Shown: positions 6,896 to 14,119, counted from the stretch's first letter. The stretch is 14,227 bases of DNA from Betaproteobacteria bacterium TMED41 (GCA_002167365.1 NHCU01000044.1:32721-46947); one strand, 5' to 3'. Notes: a model not told the origin generated them from the sequence alone. Made by a program: numbers and translations.

Positions 6896-7939
6896 ATGGA
6901 TGATAGATCTCGCCAATTATTAAAAGTTTTGATTCAACGGTATATTGTTGAGGGGCAACCTGTAGGCTCGAGGTCTCTCGCAAAATCCTCCCAATTAGAT
7001 GTCTCCGCGGCGACGATCAGAAATGTAATGTCCGATTTGGAGAATATGGGCTTAGTTACCAGTCCTCACACGTCCGCAGGCCGTATTCCAACAACCAAGG
7101 GATTTAGGCTGTTTGTTGACAATTTATTGACTGTTAATCCTTTAAACGCCACTGAAGCGGCAATCATAGAAAAGACACTTGATGGGGACTTACCAGCAGA
7201 AGTTATATCTCATGCAGCTGACTTGTTATCGAATTTGTCCAAATTTGCTGGCGTCGTAACCACATCTAGAAAAGCATTAACATTTAGGCAAGTTGAGTTC
7301 TTACAATTGAATGAAAAAAGACTTTTGCTAATTTTGGTTACTCCTGATGGAGAAGTGCTTAATAAAATTCTAAAAGTTGAGCAAACCTACTCTCCTGAGT
7401 TATTAAATGAAGCTGGGAATTATCTAACTTTAAATTTTTCAGGTTTATCCTTTTATAAGGTGCAAGAAAAACTTGCCTCAGAACTTGAAAAATTAAGAAA
7501 AGATTTATCTGGTTTAATGCTGAAGGCTGTTGAAGAAGGAGGTGCTGTTTTAAGCGATTCTGAGGGTTCTGTAATGATTTCTGGGCAAAAGCAATTATTT
7601 AATGTTAGTGAGATTTCTGACAATGCAGACAAAATGAAAAGTGTCTATCAAATGTTTGAGCAAAAGTCTAACATAGTTAAGCTACTAGACTCTCTTCCCT
7701 CTGCTCAAGGTGTAACAATTTTTATTGGAGGTGAATCATCATTAATGCCGGAGGAGCAACTATCTTTGGTTGCATCTCCTTTTAAAGTGAAAGGTAGGGT
7801 AATTGGTACGCTAGGAGTTATTGGTCCAACGAGAATGGCATATGAGAGAGTAATACCGATTGTAGACATCACAGCTAGAGTAGTTTCCACAGCACTAAGT
7901 CAAACTGAGCTTTTTGATTCTGAAAGGAAGGTGTTTTGA
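6896..7939 (+). CDS. hrcA: Heat-inducible transcription repressor HrcA
   Basis: Repressor that binds CIRCE operators at chaperone genes and is released when chaperone capacity is taken up by unfolded protein. The 347-residue product has the N-terminal winged helix (GQPVGSRSLAKSSQLDVSAA, then TIRNVMSDLENMGLVTSPHTSAGRIPTTKGFRLFVD, about 20-75) and the family's central GAF-like and dimerisation regions (LLLILVTPDGEV; IFIGGESSLMPEEQLSLVASPF; GVIGPTRMAYERVIPIVD near the C-terminus). It heads a plus-strand cluster with hemH, grpE, dnaK and dnaJ. The hemH start codon overlaps its stop. No CIRCE (TTAGCACTC-N9-GAGTGCTAA) is visible upstream of hrcA, grpE, dnaK or dnaJ. The start has no clear Shine-Dalgarno. 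Confidence 0.96.
   Translation: MDDRSRQLLKVLIQRYIVEGQPVGSRSLAKSSQLDVSAATIRNVMSDLENMGLVTSPHTSAGRIPTTKGFRLFVDNLLTVNPLNATEAAIIEKTLDGDLPAEVISHAADLLSNLSKFAGVVTTSRKALTFRQVEFLQLNEKRLLLILVTPDGEVLNKILKVEQTYSPELLNEAGNYLTLNFSGLSFYKVQEKLASELEKLRKDLSGLMLKAVEEGGAVLSDSEGSVMISGQKQLFNVSEISDNADKMKSVYQMFEQKSNIVKLLDSLPSAQGVTIFIGGESSLMPEEQLSLVASPFKVKGRVIGTLGVIGPTRMAYERVIPIVDITARVVSTALSQTELFDSERKVF
7925..7931 (+). promoter_or_regulatory. Ribosome binding site deciding the hemH TTG start
   Basis: AGGAAGG lies four bases before the TTG at 7936, inside the last codons of hrcA. It is one of only two good Shine-Dalgarno sequences in the window and supports the TTG start of hemH, which otherwise has no nearby in-frame ATG. 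Confidence 0.65.
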
Positions 7940-9051
7940 TACCTGTTTCTGCTAATTTAATTGGTCGTGAACCAGATTTTTATCATGATGTACCCGAGAA
8001 AACTGGAGTTTTATTGGTTAACTTAGGAACCCCGGATGAACCATCTGCGTTTGCCTTACGCAAGTATTTGAAAGAATTTTTATCAGACCCCAGGGTAGTG
8101 GAAATTCCATCTATTGTTTGGTGGCCAATTTTAAACTTTATTATTTTGACAATCCGGCCAAAAAAATCTGCCGAAAAATATGCTTCGGTTTGGACTAATG
8201 AAGGATCTCCATTAAGAGTTCATTCGGAAAAACAATTAGATAAAGTAAAAAGAAATTTGTTAGAACGAGGTATAGATGTCGAAATATTGTTAGCAATGCG
8301 TTATGGCAAAACATCTATTTCAGATTCTATAGACATACTGAGAAAAAAAAATGTGAATAAGATTTTAGTGCTCCCTCTGTACCCTCAGTTTTCTGCAAGC
8401 ACAACTGCCACGGTATTTGACAAAGTTTTTGAAAAGTTAATCAAGTTAAGAAATCCTCCAGCCGTAAGGACAATAAAAAGTTTTCACGATGACCAAAATT
8501 ATGTTGACAGTATTAGCAAACAAGTTTTAGATTTTTGGAAGTCTACTGCTAAGCCCGATTTATTACTTTTTAGTTTTCACGGCACACCTGTCAGGAGTCT
8601 CTATAAAGGTGATCCTTACCACTGCCATTGCTTAAAAACAGCAAGATTAATTGCTGAAAAAATCGGTTTGAGAGATGAGGAATGGAAAGTTTCTTTCCAA
8701 TCAAGGTTCGGCAAAGCAGAGTGGTTGAAGCCATATACTACGCAGGTGATTAAAAATTTACCAAGAAACGGAATAAGAAGCCTTCATGTAATCTGTCCTG
8801 GTTTTGTTTCTGATTGCCTAGAGACACTTGAGGAAATTGCTATGGAGGCGAAAGACGATTTTCTCAGTGTTGGTGGGGTTGAATTCAAATATATCCCTTG
8901 TCTGAATGATAGCGCTTTGGGAATTAATATGCTCAGCGAAATAGTGATTAAAGGGTTAGCCGGTTGGCCTTCAGAACCTCACGCTCAAGAAATTTTAGAT
9001 TTGAAAGAAAAACAAAAAACACTAGCTCTAAAAAAAGGAGCAACTAATTAA
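7936..9051 (+). CDS. hemH: Ferrochelatase
   Basis: Enzyme that inserts Fe(II) into protoporphyrin IX, the last step of haem synthesis; usually membrane-associated in the cytoplasm. The 371-residue product shows GVLLVNLGTPDEP (24-36), RKYLKEFLSDPRVVEIP, NEGSPLR (88-94), LAMRYG (119-124), LPLYPQFSASTTA (146-158), the active-site LFSFHGTPVR with His215, YHCHC (228-232), SFQSRFGKAEWL and CPGFVSDCLETLEEIA (287-302, Glu296 matching the catalytic Glu of E. coli). It is longer than E. coli HemH (320) at both ends. Translation must start at TTG 7936, which overlaps the hrcA stop as TTGA, so it is probably translationally coupled to hrcA. Its place between hrcA and grpE means haem synthesis would be co-transcribed with heat-shock control genes. 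Confidence 0.96.
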   Translation: MIPVSANLIGREPDFYHDVPEKTGVLLVNLGTPDEPSAFALRKYLKEFLSDPRVVEIPSIVWWPILNFIILTIRPKKSAEKYASVWTNEGSPLRVHSEKQLDKVKRNLLERGIDVEILLAMRYGKTSISDSIDILRKKNVNKILVLPLYPQFSASTTATVFDKVFEKLIKLRNPPAVRTIKSFHDDQNYVDSISKQVLDFWKSTAKPDLLLFSFHGTPVRSLYKGDPYHCHCLKTARLIAEKIGLRDEEWKVSFQSRFGKAEWLKPYTTQVIKNLPRNGIRSLHVICPGFVSDCLETLEEIAMEAKDDFLSVGGVEFKYIPCLNDSALGINMLSEIVIKGLAGWPSEPHAQEILDLKEKQKTLALKKGATN

Positions 9052-9060
9052 ACAAAAATA

Positions 9061-9088
9061 CTTGAAAATTTTAAAACAGTCCAAACAT
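9061..9088 (+). promoter_or_regulatory. Possible sigma-32 heat-shock promoter before grpE
   Basis: CTTGAAA at 9061-9067 is a perfect match to the RpoH -35 element. Thirteen bases later, CCAAACAT (9081-9088) is a poor match to CCCCATnT. The position in the hemH-grpE gap is right for grpE-dnaK-dnaJ. The predicted start of transcription would fall at or within a base or two of the grpE ATG (9096), which would make the transcript leaderless; this weakens the call. Judged by eye only. Confidence 0.4.
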
Positions 9089-9095
9089 AACTATT

Positions 9096-9728
9096 ATGTG
9101 TGCAACAAAAAAAGACCCTTATCAAGAGGTTACAGATAGCCTGAAAGCTGAAGAGAACCCTTTAGTAGGATCGCAGGTCGATTCCGCATCTTCTGAGACT
9201 TTCGGCCCCGAAAAAACCACTCATGTTGATGATTTTGAAAATATACCAAATCACGACCCTGAAAAAAGTGATGATGACATTCATCTATTGGAGCTCAAAT
9301 TAACTGATGAAACTGAAAAAAATTTGCGTCTCCAAGCGGAATTAGACAATTTTAGAAAAAGATCATCCATAGAAATTTCTAATGCCTGTAAATTTGCTAT
9401 TGAAGATTTTGCTCTGAATCTACTTCCTGTTGTGGATAGTCTGGAGGCCGCTCTTGGTTTGCAAGATCAATCTGAAGATCAACTAAAGTCTGGAGTAGAA
9501 TTGACGCTTAAACAACTTCATCAAACATTTGAGCGTTCAGGATTGAAAATTATAGATCCAAATGTAGGAGAAAAATTTGATCCAAATCAGCATCAAGCCG
9601 TTTCTACCCTTAAAGGTGAAGAAAATGATCCACCTATTTCTTCTGGAAACATAATTAACGTATTACAAAAAGGTTATTTTCTTGCGGGGCGTGTTTTGCG
9701 CCCAGCTTTGGTCGTAGTTGCAGCTTAA
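9096..9728 (+). CDS. grpE: Nucleotide exchange factor GrpE
   Basis: Cytoplasmic cochaperone that releases ADP from DnaK. The 210-residue product has a low-complexity acidic N-terminus (about 1-62), a coiled-coil region including LRLQAELDNFRKRSSIEIS (77-95), a helical bundle with FALNLLPVVDSLEAAL (105-120), and the C-terminal beta-wing with GEKFDPNQHQAVSTL (158-172) and VLQKGYFLAGRVLRPALVVVA, the GrpE signature. Length is in the normal range. The ATG at 9096 is the only reasonable start, as no further ATG occurs before the conserved region, and it lacks a Shine-Dalgarno. It follows hemH by 44 bases and precedes dnaK by 83 bases. Confidence 0.96.
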   Translation: MCATKKDPYQEVTDSLKAEENPLVGSQVDSASSETFGPEKTTHVDDFENIPNHDPEKSDDDIHLLELKLTDETEKNLRLQAELDNFRKRSSIEISNACKFAIEDFALNLLPVVDSLEAALGLQDQSEDQLKSGVELTLKQLHQTFERSGLKIIDPNVGEKFDPNQHQAVSTLKGEENDPPISSGNIINVLQKGYFLAGRVLRPALVVVAA

Positions 9729-9746
9729 TTGAGGCATCTGATTTAT

Positions 9747-9773
9747 TAATTAAAGTGTCCGCCTTTTTAATTA
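9747..9773 (+). repeat. A/T-only inverted repeat in the grpE-dnaK gap
   Basis: TAATTAAA (9747-9754) and TTTAATTA (9766-9773) form a perfect eight-base stem around an 11-base loop. There are no G-C pairs and no following T run, so it does not look like an intrinsic terminator. It could be a weak RNA structure or chance symmetry in AT-rich DNA. Confidence 0.35.
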
Positions 9774-9801
9774 GGTAAAAGCAATCAGTTTTGGTTGATG
9801 A

Positions 9802-9806
9802 AAGGA
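9802..9806 (+). promoter_or_regulatory. Ribosome binding site deciding the dnaK start
   Basis: AAGGA ends five bases before the ATG at 9812. It favours this ATG over an in-frame TTG at 9791, which would add seven residues before the universally conserved N-terminus (MSKVIGIDLGTTNS). Confidence 0.75.
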
Positions 9807-9811
9807 AATTT

Positions 9812-11773
9812 ATGTCTAAGGTAATTGGAATTGATTTAGGAACCACTAATAGTTGCGTCTCCGTGATGGAAGCTGGTCAGCCTAAAATCATTGAAAACAG
9901 TGAAGGTGCACGAACAACGCCTTCAATAATCGCCTACATGGAAGATGGGGAAATTTTGGTTGGAGCACCTGCAAAAAGGCAGGCAGTCACTAACCCTCAA
10001 AGCACTCTCTTTGCAGTCAAAAGATTGATTGGCAGAAGGTTTGAGGATAAGGAAGTGCAGAAAGATATTGACATGATGCCATTCTCAATTGTGAAGGCAG
10101 AAAATGGCGATGCTTGGGTGAACGTTAGAGACAAAAAGTTGGCCCCGCCTCAGGTATCTGCTGAGGTTTTGAGAAAGATGAAGAAAACAGCTGAAGATTA
10201 TTTGGGCCATGACGTTACTGAAGCGGTCATCACTGTTCCTGCATATTTTAATGATGCGCAAAGGCAAGCAACCAAAGATGCAGGTAAAATAGCTGGTTTA
10301 GATGTCAAGAGAATCATCAACGAGCCGACTGCGGCGGCATTAGCATTTGGTCTTGATAAAAAAGCAACAAAAGATCGTAAGATCGCAGTTTATGATCTTG
10401 GTGGAGGCACTTTTGATATTTCTATCATTGAAATTGCTGACATTGATGGTGAAAAACAGTTTGAAGTTTTATCCACTAATGGAGATACTTTTTTGGGGGG
10501 GGAGGATTTCGACCAAAGAATTATAGACCATATCATAGACGAATTTAACAAACAAAATGGTGTTGATCTATCTAAAGATCCTATAGCGCTTCAGAGAATA
10601 AAGGCAGCTGCAGAAAGGGCCAAGATTGAGTTATCTTCAAGCCAACAGTCTGAGCTCAATGAGCCATACATAGCAATGTCAAATGGTGCTCCTGTTCATT
10701 TGACTTCAAAACTCACAAGGGCAAAGCTTGAATCACTTGTTGGCGACTTGATCAGTAGAAGTATTACTCCGTGTGAAACAGCACTTAAAGATGCAGGTTT
10801 ATCACCCAACGAAATTGATGATGTAATTCTTGTTGGAGGTATGACAAGAATGCCAAAAGTTCAAGATGCAGTTAGAGATTTTTTTGGTAAAGACCCTAGA
10901 AAAGATGTAAACCCCGATGAGGCAGTTGCTGCAGGTGCTGCAGTCCAAGGCGCAGTACTATCAGGAGATAGAACTGATGTTCTTTTACTCGATGTTACTC
11001 CCTTGTCACTTGGTATTGAGACTTTAGGGGGCGTAATGACAAAAATGATTCAAAAAAATACGACTGTACCAACTAAGTATTCTCAAGTTTTTTCTACCGC
11101 AGAGGATAATCAACCCGCGGTTACAGTTAAGGTCTTTCAAGGTGAGAGGGAAATGGCTTCCGCTAACAAGGTTTTGGGGGAATTTAATCTAGAGGGTATT
11201 CCTCCGGCCGGAAGAGGCACACCACAAATAGATGTTACTTTTGATATAGATGCCAACGGCATATTGCATGTTTCCGCAAAAGACAAGGCCAGTGGAAAGG
11301 AAAATAAAATAACAATTAAAGCTAATTCTGGCCTTTCTGAGGATGAGATAAACAAAATGGTTGCCGATGCTGAAGCAAACGCTGAGGAGGATAAAGTAAG
11401 ACTTGACTTGATCAATGCTAAAAATTCAGGCGAGGCGATGATTCATTCTGTAAAAAAATCATTGGAAGAGCATGGTGAAAAATTAGCTGATGATGAAAAA
11501 AAACAAATTGAAGAGGCATTAAAAGAGGCTGAGGCTGTAATGATCAAAGACGACAAAGCCCAAATTGAGGCTAAAACAGAAAACCTTATGAAGGCCTCTC
11601 AAAAACTAGGAGAAATGGCTTATTCGGAGGGACAAACCCCTGGTGATTCACATACAAACAACGAGGATAAGCCAGATAATTCTGACAATAATGAAAATGG
11701 TGGAGTTGACACAAAACCGAATGCCCCTGACGATGTTGTTGATGCTGACTTTAAAGAAGTTAAACGTGGTTAA
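9812..11773 (+). CDS. dnaK: Molecular chaperone DnaK (Hsp70)
   Basis: ATP-driven cytoplasmic chaperone that binds exposed hydrophobic peptides and works with DnaJ and GrpE. The 653-residue product contains all three Hsp70 signatures: GIDLGTTNS (6-14), VYDLGGGTFDIS (193-204, Thr200 matching E. coli Thr199) and VILVGGMTRMPKVQ (338-351). Lys70 (FAVKRLIGRRF) and Glu171-region EPTAAA match the catalytic set, the linker DVLLLDVTPLSLGIET begins at 389, and the C-terminus ends with the cochaperone-type tail VVDADFKEVKRG after an Asn/Asp-rich stretch. The ATG at 9812 with AAGGA upstream is chosen over the TTG at 9791. A T6G8 run (10489-10502) encodes Phe-Leu-Gly-Gly before Glu-Asp-Phe-Asp. The frame is intact. 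dnaJ follows by 16 bases. Confidence 0.99.
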   Translation: MSKVIGIDLGTTNSCVSVMEAGQPKIIENSEGARTTPSIIAYMEDGEILVGAPAKRQAVTNPQSTLFAVKRLIGRRFEDKEVQKDIDMMPFSIVKAENGDAWVNVRDKKLAPPQVSAEVLRKMKKTAEDYLGHDVTEAVITVPAYFNDAQRQATKDAGKIAGLDVKRIINEPTAAALAFGLDKKATKDRKIAVYDLGGGTFDISIIEIADIDGEKQFEVLSTNGDTFLGGEDFDQRIIDHIIDEFNKQNGVDLSKDPIALQRIKAAAERAKIELSSSQQSELNEPYIAMSNGAPVHLTSKLTRAKLESLVGDLISRSITPCETALKDAGLSPNEIDDVILVGGMTRMPKVQDAVRDFFGKDPRKDVNPDEAVAAGAAVQGAVLSGDRTDVLLLDVTPLSLGIETLGGVMTKMIQKNTTVPTKYSQVFSTAEDNQPAVTVKVFQGEREMASANKVLGEFNLEGIPPAGRGTPQIDVTFDIDANGILHVSAKDKASGKENKITIKANSGLSEDEINKMVADAEANAEEDKVRLDLINAKNSGEAMIHSVKKSLEEHGEKLADDEKKQIEEALKEAEAVMIKDDKAQIEAKTENLMKASQKLGEMAYSEGQTPGDSHTNNEDKPDNSDNNENGGVDTKPNAPDDVVDADFKEVKRG

Positions 11774-11789
11774 ATTCGGATCTTTCTAA

Positions 11790-12926
11790 ATGGCTAAAAG
11801 TGATTACTATGAATTACTGAATGTTGCAAAAAATGCAAGTGATAGTGATATAAAAAAATCATATAGAAAATTAGCTATGAAATATCATCCTGATAGAAAT
11901 CCGGGGGATAAGTCTGCTGAATCAAAATTTAAAGATATCAAAGAGGCATATGAAGTTTTATCAGACCCGGAGAAAAGAGGAGCCTATGACAGGTTTGGAC
12001 ATGCCGGGGTAAATCAAAGTCCGGGCGGTGGCCAAGGACCAGGAGATTTTTCTGGATTTGCAGATGCATTCGGTGATATTTTTGGAGACATCTTTGGCGG
12101 TGGTGGAAACGCGAGGGGCTCGTCTGGACAGAGAAATGGTGCATTTCGGGGTTCGGATCTAAGATATTCCCTTGAGATATCTCTTGAAGAGGCATCTAAT
12201 GGGCTCTCTACTGAAATTAGGGTTCCTTCATGGCAGTCATGTAGCACATGTGGTGCGACAGGTTGCAAGCCAGGAACTAAACCTGAAACTTGTGGAACAT
12301 GTTCAGGACAAGGGCAAGTCAGAATGCAACAAGGGTTTTTTTCAATACAACAAACCTGTCCCAAATGTAGAGGGGCAGGCAGAAGTATAAAAAGCCCCTG
12401 TCAGATATGTTCTGGAGCTGGAAGAGTAAAGAAAAACAAAACTCTTGAAGTCAGTATTCCTGCGGGAATAGATAACGGTATGCGCATTAGATCTGCTGGA
12501 AATGGTGAACCAGGTCAAAATGGAGGCCCTACGGGCGATCTGTATGTTGAAATAACAGTTAAACCTCACCATGTTTTTCAAAGAGACAATGACGATTTGC
12601 ACTGTGAGGCACCAATCAGTTTTTCCCGTTCGGCTCTCGGAGGTTCAATTGATGTCCCTACACTTAATGGTAGAGCTAGTTTTGATATTCCGGAGGGGAC
12701 TCAAACAGGTAAGACATTTCGATTAAGAGGAAAAGGCATTAAAAATGTTAGATCAGGAGTTCAAGGTGATCTATTTTGTCATGTAGTGATAGAAACTCCC
12801 GTCAAATTATCCCAAGTTCAAAAAGATTTGTTAAAAGAGTTTGAAAATTCAATCGAAGTTAACAAAGATAGGCACAACCCTCATAGTAAAAATTGGATGG
12901 ATAAGGTGAAAGAGTTTTTTGTTTAA
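11790..12926 (+). CDS. dnaJ: Chaperone protein DnaJ
   Basis: Type I Hsp40 cochaperone that delivers substrates to DnaK and stimulates its ATPase. Domains of the 378-residue product in order: J-domain (1-70) with the HPD tripeptide at 33-35; Gly/Phe-rich linker (about 72-120, GDFSGFADAFGDIFGDIFGG); zinc region with four CxxC pairs (Cys151/154, 168/171, 190/193, 204/207) and the conserved MQQGFFSIQQTCP between the second and third; then the C-terminal substrate-binding beta domains (IPAGIDNGMRIRSAGNGEPG, GDLYVEI, GKTFRLRGKGIKN). The first zinc motif is CSTCGATG, with Ala where CxxCxGxG expects Gly. It lies 16 bases after dnaK, surely the same operon, and converges on nth. Confidence 0.98.
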   Translation: MAKSDYYELLNVAKNASDSDIKKSYRKLAMKYHPDRNPGDKSAESKFKDIKEAYEVLSDPEKRGAYDRFGHAGVNQSPGGGQGPGDFSGFADAFGDIFGDIFGGGGNARGSSGQRNGAFRGSDLRYSLEISLEEASNGLSTEIRVPSWQSCSTCGATGCKPGTKPETCGTCSGQGQVRMQQGFFSIQQTCPKCRGAGRSIKSPCQICSGAGRVKKNKTLEVSIPAGIDNGMRIRSAGNGEPGQNGGPTGDLYVEITVKPHHVFQRDNDDLHCEAPISFSRSALGGSIDVPTLNGRASFDIPEGTQTGKTFRLRGKGIKNVRSGVQGDLFCHVVIETPVKLSQVQKDLLKEFENSIEVNKDRHNPHSKNWMDKVKEFFV

Positions 12927-12942
12927 CCTCGTTTGTTTTAAG

Positions 12943-13578
12943 CTAAGCATAAACTTTATGCTTGAATTCGCATAATTTATTTATTGTGCAATTCTCACAC
13001 AATGGTTTTCGTGCTTTGCAGACATATCTACCGTGCAAAATTAGCCAATGGTGTGCATTTCTTTTAAAAATTTTAGGGGTATTTTTTTCTAATTTTTTTT
13101 CAACCATGTCAACTGAATTGCCGGTTGCAAGTTTGGTCCGATTGGCAACTCTAAAAACATGAGTATCGACGGCAATCAACTCCCATCCAAAATAAGTATT
13201 TAAAATTACATTTGCTGTTTTTCTGCCGACTCCAGGAAGTTTTTGCAGTAAGTCTCTGTTTTCAGGGATTATACTATCGTGTTGATTTACTAAAATTTTG
13301 CAAGTAAAAATTATATTTTTTGCTTTATTTCTGAATAATCCAATGTGCTTGATTTTTTCGCGTAATTTTTTTTCTCCAAGTTTTATCAGGCCCTCGGGAG
13401 TATTTGCTATTTTGAAGAGTTCGCCTGTGACATTATTTACTGCCACATCTGTGGTTTGTGCTGAAAGAATTACAGCTATTAGTAGTTCGAAAGCTGAGCT
13501 GTAAATCAGTTCTGTCTTTGGATTAGGTCTTTGAAGTGAAAAAACACTATATATTGCTTGTCTTTTTTCATAGTTCAT
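12943..13578 (-). CDS. nth: Endonuclease III (DNA glycosylase/AP lyase)
   Basis: Base-excision repair enzyme that removes oxidised pyrimidines and cleaves the abasic site. The 211-residue length equals E. coli Nth. Visible: LLIAVILSAQTTD (32-44), the helix-hairpin-helix LQKLPGVGRKTANVIL with catalytic Lys120, VDTHVFRVANR with catalytic Asp138, and the C-terminal [4Fe-4S] cluster ligands Cys187, Cys194, Cys197 and Cys203 in the standard C-x6-C-x2-C-x5-C spacing. The start ATG lies inside the end of rsxB (11-base overlap), so the two are co-transcribed and probably translationally coupled. It converges on dnaJ with 16 bases between stops. Confidence 0.98.
   Translation of the reverse strand: MNYEKRQAIYSVFSLQRPNPKTELIYSSAFELLIAVILSAQTTDVAVNNVTGELFKIANTPEGLIKLGEKKLREKIKHIGLFRNKAKNIIFTCKILVNQHDSIIPENRDLLQKLPGVGRKTANVILNTYFGWELIAVDTHVFRVANRTKLATGNSVDMVEKKLEKNTPKIFKRNAHHWLILHGRYVCKARKPLCENCTINKLCEFKHKVYA
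12945..12963. repeat. Perfect 9-base palindrome at the dnaJ/nth convergent junction
   Basis: AAGCATAAA, one central C, then TTTATGCTT. It begins at the nth stop codon and covers the last nth codons, about 20 bases after the dnaJ stop. The location suits a bidirectional transcription end, but the stem is AT-rich and no clean T run follows in either direction, so a classical intrinsic terminator is not shown. Confidence 0.45.
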
Positions 13579-14119
13579 TTTTTATGTATTTTTTTTTCAA
13601 ATTGTCCAAGTGGTTCATTGATGGAGTAGAAATTTGATTTTTAAGTTGATTATTTTTTTTCCTTTCAAATTTTAGGCGGCTATTCTCAGCTCTTTTTTTG
13701 TTCCATGATAGTTTCAGAGGTCGATCGATAATTTTTATGCAATCCACAGGGCATGGGGAAATACATAACTCACATCCTGTGCATTCTTCTTTTATTATTG
13801 TGTGCATGAATTTGAATGCACCAGCTATTGCATCGACTGGACATGAAGGAATACACAAACCGCATCCGATGCACTCAACCTCATCAATAAAAAGCAATTT
13901 CGGTTCAGAGGGCGTTCCGCACTGCGGGTTGATAGGTTTTTTTTCGAGGCCCATATAGTCGGCTAGCTTTTCCATCAAAGTATTACCGCCCGGCGGACAT
14001 CTATTGATATCTTCTTTCTCGAAAAATATAGCCTCGGCATATGGTTTACAGTCAGAGTACCCACACCTCTTACACTGTGTTTGGGGAAGCATGTTGTAAA
14101 TTTTGTCGAATTTTTTCAT
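13568..14119 (-). CDS. rsxB: Stand-alone RsxB/RnfB-type iron-sulfur protein
   Basis: Ferredoxin-like electron carrier related to the RnfB/RsxB subunit of the Rnf/Rsx membrane complex. The 183-residue product begins with the RnfB-type cluster domain (TQCKRCGYSDCKPYAEAI, then NRCPPGG; Cys16, 19, 24, 41), followed by two bacterial ferredoxin motifs: CIGCGLCIPSCPVDAI (Cys83, 86, 89, 93) and CTGCELCISPCPVDCI (Cys113, 116, 119, 123). So up to three [4Fe-4S] clusters are expected. It lacks the N-terminal membrane helix of true RnfB, and no other rnf genes lie in the window. The last 45 residues are a basic, lysine/arginine- and asparagine-rich helix or tail. It overlaps nth by 11 bases, so it may supply electrons or share regulation with that cluster enzyme, but its real partner is unknown. 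The symbol reflects usual annotation. Confidence 0.9.
   Translation of the reverse strand: MKKFDKIYNMLPQTQCKRCGYSDCKPYAEAIFFEKEDINRCPPGGNTLMEKLADYMGLEKKPINPQCGTPSEPKLLFIDEVECIGCGLCIPSCPVDAIAGAFKFMHTIIKEECTGCELCISPCPVDCIKIIDRPLKLSWNKKRAENSRLKFERKKNNQLKNQISTPSMNHLDNLKKKYIKNEL

Noticed and set aside
7484..7490. Second CTTGAAA within hrcA
   Set aside because: It lies in coding sequence with no CCCCAT-like -10 at the right distance; the motif is common by chance in this composition.
9791..9811. Longer dnaK starting at TTG 9791
   Set aside because: The extension MVDERKF precedes the universally conserved DnaK N-terminus, and a good Shine-Dalgarno serves the ATG at 9812.
12014..12364. Minus-strand open frame of 116 codons opposite dnaJ
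   Set aside because: Its Pro/Cys-rich composition is the antisense image of the DnaJ Gly-rich and zinc regions; no start context or family pattern.
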